Source: Taxillus chinensis (Eukaryota; Streptophyta; Magnoliopsida; Santalales; Loranthaceae). From it: a DNA stretch of 64,000 nt. The DNA lies in NCBI GenBank assembly GCA_023512835.1, contig CM042085.1, positions 44,006,189-44,070,188 of the forward strand, given 5' to 3'. Below the pieces are notes generated by a model that saw nothing but the letters and a program-made list of their open reading frames with translations, had not been told where the DNA came from and searched no databases. This document shows positions 32,979 to 46,388 of this stretch, piece by piece. Position numbers and translations under genes: made by a program. The stretch's first letter is position 1, and every line of letters starts with the position of its first letter.

Positions 32979-35900
32979 TCAGAGGTGTTCGTCCTCGAAT
33001 AGATCAGGATAATGAGCACGCATCTCAGTCTCACGTTCCCAGGTCTCTTCCTCCAGCCCTCGGTGTTGCCACAACACCCGAACCAATGGAATAGTCTTAC
33101 CTCTCAGCTGCTTCTCGCGCCTATCTACAATACGGATGGGTGCCTCGACAACAGACACATCCTCTCCAAGATCCAGGGTACCCCAATCTAGCACGTGTGT
33201 GGGATCTGGATGATATTTCCGCAACTGGGATACATGGAAAACATTATGAACTCTGCTCAAACATGGTGGTAATGCCAATCTATAAGCAACAGGTCCAACT
33301 CTGCTCAAAATCTCGAACGGTCCAATGTACCGAGGGGACAACTTGGACCCAGTCCCAAATCTCTTATGCCCTCTCCGTGGAGAAACACGAAGGAATACGT
33401 GGTCTCCCACCCAAAACTCCAACGGTCGGCGTCGGTGATCGGCATAAGACTTCTGCCTGCTCGAGTGTAAGAAGGCGTTGCCGAATCAACCGAACTTTGC
33501 CGTAGCCTCCTGGACCAATTGAGGTCCTAACATAGCTGCCTCTCCAGCCTTCGCCCAACATAGTGGAGACCGACACGGTCGGCCATACAATGCCTCAAAC
33601 GGGGCCATCCCAATCGAAGACCGGTAACCGTTATTATAGGCAAACTCCACCAGGAGGAAGGTGGGAAGCCCATGATCCTCCAAAATCAAGTACACAAGCC
33701 CTCAACAAGTCTTCCAATGTTTGAATGGTCCTCTCGGACTGACCATTAGTCTCAGGGATGGAATGCGGTACTCAAATTAAGTCGGGTTCCTAATGCTTCC
33801 TGCAGGCCTCCCCAAAACCGGGATGTAAACCGCGCATCCCCGTCCGAAACAATAGACAAGGGCACTCCGTGCAAGCGGACAATCTCATCAACATACAACC
33901 GGCTTAACGCGTCGATAGAGTCGCGCTCTCGAATTGCCAAGAAATGGGCTGATTTAGTTAAGCGGTCCACTATGACCCAAATCATGTCCTTTCTCCCGAA
34001 GTGGTAGGAAGTCCCGTCACGAAGTCCATGGTAATATGCTCCCACTTCCACTCGGCCTACGGGTAAAGGCCGCAATTGACCGGCGGGTCGTTGGTGCTCT
34101 GCCTTCACTTGTTGACAGGTAAGGCACCTGGAAACAAACTCTGCTACACTCCGTTTCGGCCCCGGCCACCAAGAAGCGTGCGCGAACGGCATGATACATC
34201 TTAGTTCCTCCTGGATGTACAGCCAAACGGGAATGATGAAATTCCCTCGAGCACATCCTCACGCAAGGGAGGTGGTACTATCAACGCCCCCAAAATTTCA
34301 GCTCATGCTCAACTCCTTCGTCCGGTCCTCGACGGCTCTCCGGCCTCTATCTGGGGCCCGGATCACCTCACGGTCCACATCGCCTAACTGTCCCTCACGG
34401 ACACGCTGATACAACTCTCGGTATCACGGTGAGAGGACACAGGATAGCTCCCTCATCGCTGAAAGCAGGTTGCACCTGAAGCACCGCCAATCGCTCCATC
34501 ATTTTCCATTCTCTCATGGAAACCTCGGCTTTCCCCTTTCTACTTAGCGCGTCGGCTACTAAATTTCCCTTCCCAGGCGTGTAGGAGAGTGTGAAGTCAA
34601 ACATTTGCAGGGTACTCTACCCACCTCCGTTGTCGCAAATTTAGGTCTCTCTGGGTAAAGATATCCTGTAGGCTTTTGTGGTCGGTATATACCACAAATT
34701 TCTCTCCCAACCAGGTAATGTCGCCAAGACTTCAGGGCAAAAATAACTTGCTGCTAACTCCAGGTCGTGTGTTGGGTAGTTTTGCTCATGGGACTTCGGT
34801 TGTCGCGAGCCATATGCTATGACTTGGCGTTCTTGCATCGAACACACCCCAGTCCAACGCGAGACGCATCACAATACACCTCGAATGGCACTCCCTCCTG
34901 CGGTAGACTCAACACCGGTGCGGTAGTCGGGCGAGTCTTCAACTCCTCGAATGCCTGGCTGGCACTTGTCCGTCCACTCGAATTTGACTCCCTTCCATGT
35001 AAGAGCTGTCATGGGCGCCGCCAACCGAGAAAATCCTTCCACAAAATGCCGGTAATACCCTGCCGACCCAAGAAACTCCGGATCTCAAAAACATTTGTGG
35101 GCCTCTTCCAAGATGCTACGGACTCAATCTTGGTTGGGTCCACTCTAACTCCTTCGGCAGATATCTACATGCCCAAGAAAATGCACCTCTCGCATCCAGA
35201 AGTCACACTTGCTAAATTTAGCATACAAGGGATGATCTCGTAGTGCCTGCAGCACCACGGCCAAGTGCTCCTCATGCTCGGCTTGGGTTTTGGAGTACAC
35301 AAGGATGTCGTCAATAAATACCACCACGAAGGAATCCAGGTATGGGGCAAATACCCGATTCATTAGATGCATGAACACAAGCAGGTGCGTTCGTGAGCCC
35401 AAAAGGCATCACTAACCACTCATAGTGTCCGTACCGCACCTGAACGCCGTCTTAGGGATGTCTTCGCTCCCGACCCTCAATTGGTGATATCCCGAACGCA
35501 GATCGATTTTTGAGAACCACCGTGCTCCACTCACTGGTCGAATAAGTCATCAATCCGCGGCAAAGGGTACTTGTTCTTTACCGTTACTTGATTCACTTAC
35601 GATAATCAATGCAAAGTCGCAACGAACCATCCGCCTTCTTAGCAAACAAGACCGGTGCACCCCAAGGTGAGGTACTTGGACGGATAAAACCTTTATCTCC
35701 CGGTTCCTTTATTTGCTTCGAAGCTCCCTGCAACTCGCGGGTCCCATCCGGTATGCTACTTGTGAGATGGGTCCCACCCCTGGCAACAGTTCAATCGTGA
35801 ACTCGATACTTCGTGTGGAGGCAACTCCAACAACTCCCCCGGAAAGACATCCTGGAAATTCTCGACAACATATGGCCACACCCTTTTCTCTAAGTTACCT

Positions 35901-37776
35901 TCCTCCTCAAAGGTTAGGGTGGCAAGCCTATGGGTAATATTGCCCCATAGCTCCCTCGTCGGTCCAGCTCTCCCCGCGATTCCTATCCCATTCACCCACT
36001 AGGGTACAGGAAGATCCTGTAGGTGTAGTAAACGATACTCGTCGCCTATAGCAGTCAATCTTAGCCTGAAAGGCCATCAACCATCCATCCCCAAAATCAA
36101 ACTAAAAGTCCTCATGGGCATTACGTACAAATCAAATCGAGAGGTCAACCTCTCCTATCGTAAGCGCACACTCTCGACACATTTGGTGGATCAACTCCAC
36201 TCCTCCCATTGGGGACTCGACCCTCGAAGGTCTATCGGCCTCCACACAATCAAGTCCAAGGCTCTCCACCAAGGACTTAGCAATCAGGGAGCACGAAGCT
36301 CCGGTATCAAACAATGCGGCAACAACGGTGCGAGATATTAGAATAGTACCTCGAACCACCGAAGGTCCAGCTCCACCTTCCTCGGAGGGTGATGGTAATT
36401 CCTCCATTTCAGTGGGTGTTGAGGTAAGCGCGAACACTCTGCCTTGGCTTGCCCCACCGCTAGCCTCACTTGCCTTCCCTTTTGCTCCTGCCTGCAGTCC
36501 ACCGGGACGCCCCTCCGATCCTCCTTGTGGTTGCCTCTCCCCCCGTGGCGTAGTGTAACCGGAACCAGGCTTGACCGGCCTGCCACGAATGTGCTTGGCT
36601 TAGGGGCCGGGGCCTGAAATTGGGTCCCACCCCTGCTCCCTTGTGCTAAGCTTCCAGCTCCCCAGGTGTTCCCCTTGCTGAAACACACCTTGCCGATGTG
36701 TCCCACCTTCCCACAGCTATGACACGTCAAGTGCTACTTGGGGCACTCACGTTTGACGTGCCCTTGACAGGCCACAACAGTACACCCGCTTGGGAAGTTC
36801 CCAGCAAGACTCCCCTGTCCTCCAAAGTAACGGGATCCGGGTGGAGCCATTGAAGCTTGGCCCCCATCCTTGGGAAAAGTCCCACCGCCGGGGCTCAACC
36901 TTCGCCTCTTGGTTTCACCGTGCTTGTCGCGCGCGCTCCGCCCCATCCGCTCCTGGTGAGCCTGTCTTCCCTCCTCTAATCCTCTCTCAACAATCTTGGC
37001 GGTGTCCACGACTTCAAGATAGGTCTTCGGTTGCAGCAGTCTCCACCCTTTGCTTCAGGGCGGGTTTGAGACCCATGGTAAACTTATGGGCCTTCAGGTC
37101 CTCCCTTGATATTGCTTCGGAGCAACCGACTCGGCCCCCGGAAATCTCGCTCATACTCGCTGCGAGCGCGATCCCTGCTTCAGTGCCGAACTCCTCCCGC
37201 TTTTGCCACCGCAATGACTCCTGGAAAGAACTCCTCATGGAACAGCTGGAGGAACTCATTCCAGGCCATGGTCTCCATGTCCCGGCTTCCTGAGATGCTA
37301 AGCCACCATTCCAAGGCTTCCTCCTCCAACTGCCAGGCCCGCTAGTCTCACTTTGTCTTCCTCCCGGGGTCGAAGAAAGGAGAACACATGCTCGATCTGC
37401 CGCCGGCCCGGTGCTCTGCTCCTAGAGGTTCGGCTCCTCCCTTGAACCTTGGTGGATGTTCCTTTCGGAACTGCGTCAACAGGTCTCCCTCTTCCCGCCT
37501 CACCGGCACTTCCTGCCTACACGGAGGTTCCGCCTCACGGGGTGGAGGGGGTGGCACTGCCTGTCGTGCCATCATCACCTGACGCACCTCGTTTAGGATC
37601 TCTCCCCTGAGGTCCTCACGCATGCCTTGCACATTCTCACTTAGGGCCCGGACTTGGGCCATGATCCGCTCCAGGGGATCATCGCCCTCTATACGCTGTC
37701 CTCTTCCCTCTCCAGCACGGGCAGAAGATTCATCTTCTACAGCTGGAGTAGCTCGGGTTACTCTCCTAGGAGGCAT
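32979..37776 (-). pseudogene. gag-pol: E6 gag-pol polyprotein with chromodomain, frameshifted as read
   Basis: The minus-strand ATG at 37776 opens a 142-codon gag start (Met-Pro-Pro-Arg-Arg-Val-Thr-Arg), with the gag core reaching about 37010. Two zinc-knuckle-like motifs lie near 36790-36680, including CHSCGKVGHIGKVC. The protease Asp-Thr-Gly-Ala-Ser is near 36290 in a 101-codon open stretch. Reverse transcriptase is at about 35800-35150, with FIDDILVYS near 35310. RNase H is at 34900-34520, integrase at 34260-33500 ([20 protein letters not shown] near 33900). The chromodomain is in the open 147 codons ending at 32979 (VRVLWQHRGLEEETWE). Several single-base breaks occur; the domain order is complete. 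Confidence 0.85.
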
Positions 37777-38243
37777 CGTCTACATAATTTAAACCAAACT
37801 AGGATCAGCTTCTCTCAAGCTCTACATACCGTTATCCCCATGGGCCATGAGGTACTCAAGCAACATTTTACATTTAAACACACAGGTAAATCACAGAAGC
37901 ACACAACAGCAATTCATAGCAACAAGTCTCATAGAAAATCACCAAATTTCACAGCAACAAAATTTTGTTTTTAGCAACAAGTTTCAGCAACATAGCATGT
38001 CCAATCACAATACTCATACTTGAAATTAAACTAGTGCCCTAATGCCAATGCATGTATGCACCCTCAACCCAAATGCAAACGCCCTACTCCTTGGTCTAAC
38101 TACCCCCGAGTACACCCCAGAAAACCAGATAGGACCACGTTGATCGGGCGTGTCCTATACTGCCTCCTAAGAGTCTCGAAGCGACCAGGCCTCCCCACTA
38201 TCCTAGGTCCACAAGACCATGAACTATCGCTCTGATACCATAT
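37777..38243 (-). other. E6 leader with primer-binding site
   Basis: Minus-strand TGGTATCAGAGC at 38240-38229 is the initiator-Met-tRNA primer site, read intact. No gene is seen in the rest of the leader. Confidence 0.8.
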
Positions 38244-39653
38244 TGTCACGCCCCAATTTCCTTCCACTTGGAATTGAGTAGTGACTGCCCATGCCCGCAC
38301 CCGAAGGGACAAGGGGTTGGTGCAAGCACCTTAAAAGGACTTCTAGCACGGGTGCTGTCCCAAACCTGCACAATCAGGCTAACATGCCAAGGGGCATGCT
38401 CCTGCTCCCAAACCATGCACACAAACACAAATTGAATAACAACATCTCATTTTATTCCATTGCAAAGGCTAAATGTTTATTACAACCCAGTCGGGGGAAA
38501 AACCCCTATAAAGCCATAAATAAAACCAAACCAAAATCCAAACATATAAAACCAGAGTACAACAAAGGAAATAACATAAAACTCCCGGCCCTCGGGGGCC
38601 TAGCTCCTCGGCCTTCACTTACCGCCGCTAAACCCTGCAAAAGAACAGGTTTATAGGAGGGGTGAGCAAACCACAGCTCGGTAGGGATCCAATCTCCCCC
38701 AGGCCCGTCCCGCTCTACAACATGCATGATATGTGTATGCTTGTGCTCGTGTCGTGCCTAAGGCTAAAGCAACAAACATCACCCAGGAAACACTCTTTAC
38801 CTGAGCCCACACCGGAGGGCAGAGGACACCCCGCCACCACGGCGACATGACATACCACATCCAGGCGAATGTTGCATGGACACCAATGCAACATTTTCCA
38901 CCCGAGTCGAGATATGGTCAACCACCTCCTCGGGCGCCATACCTACCCTCAGGAATGGGTGTAGACTTAGCCCACCATCGTGAGTGCTACACCGAGACTC
39001 AGGACCACGTCCTGGCCAAATCTCAAAGGGGTCCAGCTATTGTGCCTGGCCCATATCTCAGCTTCGATCTCAAACAGATCAACAAAACAAGATAGCATTA
39101 CATCTCAACATGTAAACTCAAGACACAGATTTACACTTTATCTCGAAAGGACCAACATGGTCGATACAAGCCAAACACATCAGCCTCATAGGCTTAAAAT
39201 CAAATACAAATCAAACACAGTACACACCAGTCACACAGCTATATCATCAGACACTCATATACAAGGTCTCACAGGCATTATATTGAATACATGGCATGCA
39301 GGCCTCACAGACATTTTATCAAATACATGGTGTGCAGGCCTCACAGACATTTTATCAAACACATAGTGTGCAGGCCTCACAGACATTTTATCAAACACCT
39401 GGTGGGCATAAACAAACCCAGAAAATCCTCAAGCCAAATTTAACATCAGAATCAACAGAACATGCCACTGAAGGCCAACATCCATATAGGAGATCACACC
39501 TATATGGATTTATATATATATATATATATATGGGTGAATATCCTAGAACAGAGGAGAGTTAGGAAGAACAGGAATCCCTACCTCAGGCTTTTGTCCTAAC
39601 CTCTACGCTAGACAGCTCCCAACGACGCGAACCACCACGACAACTGCCCGGAG

Positions 39654-39685
<32 letters not shown>

Positions 39686-40251
39686 GCAGCAGCTACAGCA
39701 AAGAAGAACACAAGAACCCTAACCTCAAACTCAAGCCCTCATTATATAGACACTACCCACATCAAAACGACGTAGTTTTGATTAAGTAAACCCAGGATCA
39801 AAACGACGTAGTTTTGATCACACCAGTTAGCACCTTTCCGCACCCATATAGGCCAAAATACTCAGAATTTCAACATGGTCCTTTGGAGAAAGATCATTAG
39901 AATGTCAAAACCAAGGGAACCATGCAAAACTATGGCTGCACGCCAATTTGCACGTGAATTCCCCAATTCACGTGCAACTCCATATGCACTCCAAATGCTC
40001 TCAAACTTCACCCCTGGCCTCCTTGCATCATTTAGAAGACAACCACGCTTGCACGTGAATTGGACCCATATCACGTGCACCTCACATACACGTCCGTTTG
40101 GCCTGAAACTTCTGTGGCAGATAGAGGACATCATTCTAAGCATCTTTCCTTTTGCACGTGAATTCATTTGAGCCCATTCACTAGGTCAAAATCTAGAAAA
40201 ACTCTACTGAGAAGGCAAAACTGTGACTAACTCAAGGTACGGGTCCTTACA
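38244..40251 (-). repeat. E6 5' LTR
   Basis: 2,008 bp, minus-strand TGTAAGGACCCG (40251) to GGGGCGTGACA (38244); the only uninterrupted LTR of the E5/E6 subfamily in this window and the reference for the two split copies. U3 lies at 40251-39760 with G-box pairs and twin palindromes, TATA on the minus strand near 39745, a CT run at 39655-39684, an AT run near 39512-39531, and a ~36-bp tandem repeat of about four units at 39280-39400. Confidence 0.9.
39280..39400 (-). repeat. ~36-bp tandem repeat in E6 5' LTR
   Basis: Units contain GTGTGCAGGCCTCACAGACA followed by TTTTATCAAA(T/C)ACAT. The same array in the 3' LTR was the insertion point of E2 (22933/31894), and its plus-strand version is in the E5 5' LTR (7420-7560). 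Confidence 0.8.
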
Positions 40252-43200
40252 ACAGGGGGAGAGGCAACCACGAGGAGGATCGGAGGGGCATCCCAGTGGA
40301 CTGCAGGCAGGAGCAAAAGGGAAGGCAAGTGAGGCTAGTGGCGGGGCAGGCCAAGGCAGAGTGTTCGTGGTTTACCTCGGACCACCTTGAAATGGAGGAA
40401 TTACCATCACCCTCCGAGGAAGGTGGGGCTGGACCTTCGGTGGTTCGAGGTACTATTCTAATATCTCGCACCGTTGTCGCCGCATTGTTTGATACCAGGA
40501 GCTTCATGTTCCCTGATTGCTAAGTCCTTGGTGGAGAGCCTTGGACTTGATTGTGTGGAGGCTGATAGACCTCTGAGGGTCGAGTCCCCAATGGGAGGTG
40601 TGGAGTTAATCCACCAAATGTGTCGAGAGTGTGCGCTTACGATAGGAGAGGTTGACCTCTCATTTGATTTGTACGTAATGCCCATGAGGACTTTTAGTTT
40701 GATTCTGGGGATGGACTGGTTGATGGCCTTTCAGGCTAAGATTGACTGCTATAGGCGACGAGTATCATTTACTACACCCACAGGATCTTCCTGTACCCTA
40801 GTGGGTGAATGGGATAGGAATGCTGGGAGAGCTGGACCGACGAGGGAGCTATGGGGCAATATTACCCATAGGCTTGCCACCCTAACCTTTGAGGAGGAAG
40901 GTAACTTAGAGAAAAGGGTGTGGCCAGATGTTGTCGAGAATTTCTAGGATGTCTTTCCTGGGGAGTTGTTGGAGTTGCCTCCACACAGAAGTATCGAGTT
41001 CACGGTTGAACTATTGCCAGGGGTGGGACCCATCCCATAAGTAGCTTACCGGATGGGACCTGCTGAGTTGTGGAGCTTCAAAAGCAAATAAAGGAACTGG
41101 GAGATAAAGGTTTTATCCGTCCTAGTACCTCACCTTGGGGTGCACCGGTCTTGTTTGCTAAGAAGGCAGATGGTTCGTTGCGACTTTGCATTGATTATCG
41201 GAAGCTGAATCAAGTAACGGTAAAGAACAAATACCCTTTGCCGCGGATCGATGACTTATTCGACCAGCTGAGTGGAGCACGGTGGTTCTCAAAAATCGAT
41301 CTACGTTCGGGATATCATCAATTGAGGGTCAGGAGCGAAGACATCCCTAAGACGGCGTTCAGGTGCAGATACGGACACTATGAGTGGTTAGTGATGCCTT
41401 TTGGGCTCACGAACGCACCTGCCGTGTTCATGCATCTAATGAATCAGGTATTTGCCCCATACCTGGATTCCTTCGTGGTGGTATTTATTGACGACATCCT
41501 TGTGTACTCCAAAACCCAAGCCGAGCATGAGGAGCACTTGGCCGTGGTGCTTCGAGGCGCTACGAGATCATCACTTGTATGCTAAATTTAGCAAGTGTGA
41601 CTTCTGGATGCGAGAGGTGCATTTTCTTGGGCATGTGGTATCTGCCGAAGGAGTTAGAGTGGACCCAACCAAGATTGGGTCCGTAGCATCTTGGAAGAGG
41701 CCCACAAATGTTTTTGAGATCCGGAGTTTCTTGGGTCCGCCGGGGTATTACCGGCGTTTTGTGGAAGGATTTTCTCGGTTGGCGGCGCCCATGACAGCTC
41801 TTACACGGAAGGGAGCCAAATTCGAGTGGACGGACAAGTGCCAACAAGCATTCGAGGAGTTGAAGACTCGCCGACTCTACCGCACCGGTGTTAAGTCTAC
41901 CGCAGGAGGGAGTGCCATTCGAGGTGTATTGTGATGCATCTCGCGTTGGACTGGGGTGTGTTCTGATGCAAGAACGCCAAGTCATAGCATATGGCTCGCG
42001 ACAGCTGAAGTCCCATGAGCAAAACTACCCAACACACGACCTGGAGTTGGCAGCGATTATTTTTGCCCTGAAGTCTTGGCGACATTACTTGTTGGGAGAG
42101 AAATTTGTGGTATATACTGACCACAAAAGCCTACGATATATCTTCACCCAGGAGAGACCTAAATTTGCGACAACGGAGGTGGATAGAGTACCTGCAAATG
42201 TTTGACTTCACGCTCTCCTACACGCCTGGGAAGGGAAATTTAGTAGCCGACGCGCTAAGTAGAAAAGGGAAAGCTGAGGTTTCCATGAGAGAATGGAAAA
42301 TGATGGAGCAATTGGTGGTGCTTCAGGTGCAACCTGCTTTCAGCAAGCGAGGGAGCTATCCTGTGTCCTCTCACTGTGATACCAAGAGTTGTATCGGCGT
42401 GTCCGTGAGGGACAATTAGGCGACGTGGATCGTGAGGTGATCCGGGCCCAGATAGAGGCCGGAGAGCTGTCGAGAGCCGGACGAAGGAGTTGAGCATGAG
42501 CTGAAATTTCGGGGGCGTTTGATAGTACCACCTCCTTTGCGTGAGGATGTGCTGAGGGAATTTCATCATTCTCGTTTGGCTATACATCCAGGAGGAACTA
42601 AGATGTATCATGCCATTCGCGCACGCTCGGTGGCCGGGGCTGAAACGGAGGGTAGCAGAGTTTGTTTCCAGTGTGCCTTACCTGTCAGCAAGTGAAGGCA
42701 GAGCACCAACGACCCACTGGTCAATTGCATCCTTTACCTGTAGCTGAGTGGAAGTGGGAGCATATTACCATGGACTTCGTGACGGGACTTCCTACCACTT
42801 TTGGGAGGAAGGACATGATTTGGGTCATAGTGGACCGTTTAACTAAGTCAGCCCATTTCTTAGCAATTCGAGAGCGCGACTCTATCGGCACATTAAGCCA
42901 GTTGTATGTTGATGAGATTGTCCGCCTGCACGGAGTGCCCTTGTCTATTGTTTCGGACAGGGATGCGCGGTTTACATCCCGGTTTTGGGGAGGTCTGCAG
43001 GAAGCATTAGGAACCCGACTTAATTTGAGTACCACATTCCATCCTGAGACTGATGGTCAGTCCGAGAGGACCATTCAAACATTGGAAGACTTGTTGAGGG
43101 CTTGTGTACTTGATTTTAGAGGATCATGGGCTTCCCACCTTCCTCTGGTGGAGTTTACCTATAATAACAGTTACCAGTCTTCGATTGGGATGGCCCCGTT

Positions 43201-43453
43201 TGAGGCATTGTATGGCCGACCGTGTCGGTCTCCATTATGTTGGGCAGAAGCTGGAGAGGCAGCTATGTTAGGACCTCAATTGGTCCAGGAGGCTACGGCA
43301 AAAGTTCAGCTGATTCGGCAACGCCTTCTTACAGCTCAGAGCAGACAGAAGTCCTATGCAGATCGCCGACGCCGACCGTTGGAGTTTTTGGTGGGAGACC
43401 ACGTATTCCTTCGTGTTTCTCCACGGAGAGGGCATAAGAGATTCGAGACTGGG
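40252..43453 (+). pseudogene. gag-pol: E5 gag (C-terminal) and pol, lacking the chromodomain
   Basis: It begins mid-gag, homologous to about 36540 of E6, directly after the E6 LTR. The protease is near 40440-40680 (Asp-Thr-Gly-Ala-Ser broken by a shift at a CAG, then SLIAKSLVESLGLDC). Reverse transcriptase is at 41070-41600, with an open 171-codon stretch and FIDDILVYS near 41487. RNase H is at 41890-42260 and integrase at 42560-43440, including a 292-codon open stretch with the core [16 protein letters not shown] and [13 protein letters not shown]. At 43453 the frame jumps from the ETGS sequence before the chromodomain region directly to 3' untranslated sequence, deleting about 400 bp relative to E6. 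Gag zinc knuckles are also lost. Non-functional. Confidence 0.8.
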
Positions 43454-43718
43454 TCCAACAACATAACAACTCTGAAGGAAGGGAGGAGGGCAAGCATCAA
43501 ACTTCAACATAATCAGGTATTTGCCCAACTGGTTAGGTAACCTGAGAATATAACATCGCTACATGACCATGTGGAGTGTATAAATGTGTGAAAAAAATTG
43601 TGATTTGTTGTGTATTAATTTGTGCTAGAGGGTGTTAGAGGCCTATGCATTGGTTGTGATTGTTTTCTTTCATTCCACCTTTTCTTTTCGAGGACGAAAA
43701 GTCTTAAGGGGGAGAGGA
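43454..43718 (+). other. E5 3' untranslated region and polypurine tract
   Basis: Starts at the junction TCCAACAACATAACAACTCT, then follows the E6 3' region. AAGGGGGAGAGGA at 43706-43718 precedes the LTR. The left edge of the block repeated at 61518 coincides with this junction. Confidence 0.75.
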
Positions 43719-44285
43719 TGTAAGGACCCGTACCTTGAGTTAGTCACAGTTTTGCCTTCTGAGTAGAGTTTTTTCTTGATTTTGACCTAGTGAATGGGCT
43801 CAAATGAATTCACGTGCAAAAGGAAAGATGCTTAGAATGATGTCCTCTATCTACCACAGAAGTTTCAGGCCAAACGGACGTGTATGTGAGGTGCACGTGA
43901 AATGGGTCCATTTCACGTGCAAGTGTGGTTGTCATCTACATGATGCAAGGAGGCTAGGGGCGAAGTTTGAGCGCATTTGGAGTGCATTTGGAGTTGCACG
44001 TGAATTGGGGAATTCACGTTCAAATTGGCGTGCAGCCATATTTTTACATGGTTCCCTTGGTTTTGACATTCTAATGATCTTCCTCCAAAGGACCATGTTG
44101 AAATTCTGAGTATTTTGGCCTATATGGGTGCGGAAAGGTGCTAACTTGTGTGATCAAAACTACGTCATTTTGATCCTGGGATTTACTTAATCAAAACTAC
44201 GCCGTTTTGATGTGGGTAGTGTCTATATAATGAGGGCTTGAGTTTGAGTTTAGGGTTCTTGTGTTCTTCTTTGCTTGCGCGCTTG

Positions 44286-44332
<47 letters not shown>

Positions 44333-44558
44333 GATCTCCGGGCAGTTGCCGTGGTGGTTCGTGTCGTTGGAAGGTGTCTAGCGTAGAGCTTAGGACAAAA
44401 GTCTGAGGTAGGGATTCATGTTCTTCCTAACTCTCCTCTGTTCTAGGATATTCGCCTATATGTATATATATATATATATATGTAAATCCATATAGGTGTG
44501 ATCTCCTATATGGATGTTGGCCTTCAGTGGCATGTTCTGTTGATTCTGATGTTGAATT
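43719..44558 (+). repeat. E5 3' LTR, first 840 bp, cut by the E8 LTR
   Basis: Pairs with the E5 5' LTR by shared variants in U3. It contains the inverted G-box pair (TGAAATGGGTCCATTTCACG core) near 43895-43921, twin palindromes, a TATA near 44224 and an interrupted GA run at 44285-44332. It ends at GTTGAATT where TGTTGGAATACTGG of the copia LTR begins. Confidence 0.85.
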
Positions 44559-46388
44559 TGTTGGAATACTGGAATGGGGTTAATGATTAACCGCAATGGA
44601 AACGAATTTTAAAAATTTTATTCCAAAGAAACAAACAAGAGGATCTAAACATGAATCAATTCGTTTAATTTTGCAAAGAGAGAAAAGAAGAAACCAACCT
44701 GAAGAACGGTAAAGCTAGAACCCTCTTCTTTTCCCTCCAAGAACGAACTCACGATCTGCCTTTGATCGTCCTCGCAGTCTCCTGGATTCAACCACCAAAT
44801 AGCCTTCTCTGCTATTCACCTTCTCAAGGAGTACAGGGCTGTGGCACCCTTGGATCAAAGAACAGGAACACCACCTCTGCTAGGGTTGGCCGTCACCTGT
44901 CTCTCTCTCTCTCTTGGCTGTCAATGATTGCACACGCACCCACCTTTAACCTAGGAGGCTATGAATCTATTTATAGACCTAGGGTTACCCCTGTGCTATT
45001 ACGTATACGCCCCTTTAGTTAAATAATAATAATACATATTATTTAAAACTATTTAAATAATATAATTATTACGCAACAAACTAATTAAATAAATATATAA
45101 TATTATTTATTTATCAAATAAATAAATAATATATTTATTCATTTAATCACATTAAATGGATAAAATATTTATTATTATTTATTTAATCTAATTAAATAAA
45201 TAACCATGTGATATATATTTAACTCTTAAATATATATTAACACACGTTAATTAATTAGCTCTTAAGCACAACCAGGAGAATTAACTCACAACGATCCAAG
45301 ATCTCCATACAAGAATAAACGGTGCTAGCAAGAGGGACCAAATGGACCCACTTAATCGAAGCTCCAATAAATAATATTTAATTAATTAATCTCATTAATC
45401 AATCAAATCATTATTTATTAGTTTTAGTCCGAGCCACAATCAGGGACTAAAACTGCATTCTAAGATCAAGCAGATATGATTACAAGAATCAATAATAAAT
45501 TATTTGTCCATCGATATAACTGATTTCCATGTGATATGATCCTCCACTATGATATTCATAATTAGAGACAGGTATCAATAGATTCCGTTCAACCTCTCTA
45601 ATTATATCTTTATCCATGTGTTACCATTAATTCTCTAATGGGCGACCTATTCATGATCAAATCATGAATTAGGATTTATAATAAATTATATCTAATATAA
45701 TTACAAGCGCTTGATTCACCCAAGAATCCCGAATTAAACAACATGGGAATATCATTACTCTTCGTATAATGACGCGGGTGGATTCCATGCACCTGACTTG
45801 ACGCTCCCACTATCTATAATATTATATCTTCAAGTTATCGAGGTATTTGAAGCATTAATCCTCTCACTCATTAATAAGTCAAAAGACATAAATTATAGAC
45901 ATGAGTTAATCAAACGGTCCTGGATTAAGATTAATCCATAAATCGATCATCTAGCGATAAAATATAAAATTCTTCATACAATGCAACGGATATTAGTTGA
46001 AGAACTTATTCTATCATGGTCCTGTTCAATATGTATGATTACATACCTGGCACTACTATTCGTAAACTCTTTACAACGATCCTAGATTAGATCACTCTCA
46101 CTATGGAAATAGTCCGCACCACAATCTTATCGAATAGAGCATCCCAAACTCTATTAACCGATTGTGAACTAATTTTATACTTAGTCTAATTAGTGGATCT
46201 ATTGTATGTGTCTCACACATACCCAGGTAATAGACTTTGATAAGCAATGAGATGTTATGATGCTCAGCCACACAAGAAAGCGAATAATGCAATCTAATAA
46301 ATATTTAAACAAAAAATATTTCAATTAATCGAAAATAGTCTTTACATTATTAGGATTACACATTGCTTTATATAGCACTATCCCAACA
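44559..46388 (-). repeat. E8 3' LTR
   Basis: 1,830 bp; minus-strand TGTTGGGATAG (46388) to CCAGTATTCCAACA (44559). Very AT-rich at 45020-45260. A repeat copy of its first 1,379 bp (plus-strand order) lies at 62622-64000. On the minus strand the bases just upstream, at 46396-46389, read TGGGAGAT, the plus-strand primer tract. Confidence 0.9.

Larger units (their letters stand above)
21838..40251 (-). mobile_element. E6: Ty3/gypsy chromovirus (Tekay-like), minus strand, hosting E2
   Basis: Read on the minus strand: 5' LTR 40251-38244, primer site 38240-38229, gag from 37776, pol to 32979, polypurine tract 32768-32756, 3' LTR 32755-31894 then 22933-21838 (split by E2). The terminal ~40 bp of the 3' LTR are missing at 21838. 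To the right, at 40252, a plus-strand gag-pol of another chromovirus (E5) starts mid-gag, which fits insertion of E6 in the E5 gag followed by a deletion at the left end. Confidence 0.85.
6563..44558 (+). mobile_element. E5: Ty3/gypsy chromovirus hosting E3 and E6
   Basis: The LTR parts at 6563-7885 plus 21228-21837 and at 43719-44558 share diagnostic variants (TGAAATGGGTCCATTTCACG, a TTCAAATTGG at the second G-box pair, TACGTCATTTTGAT, TACGCCGTTTTGAT, CTGGGATTTAC) absent from the E2 and E6 LTRs. I read them as the 5' and 3' LTRs of one plus-strand element. The internal part surviving is 40252-43718. The last ~40 bp of the 5' LTR, the primer site and the gag N terminus are deleted at the junction with E6 (about 21837). 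E3 sits in the 5' LTR, E6 in gag, E8 in the 3' LTR. Confidence 0.7.

Noticed and set aside
45020..45260. AT-rich matrix-attachment or centromeric sequence
   Set aside because: It is wholly inside the E8 LTR and recurs at the same LTR position near 63085; base composition alone does not support another role.
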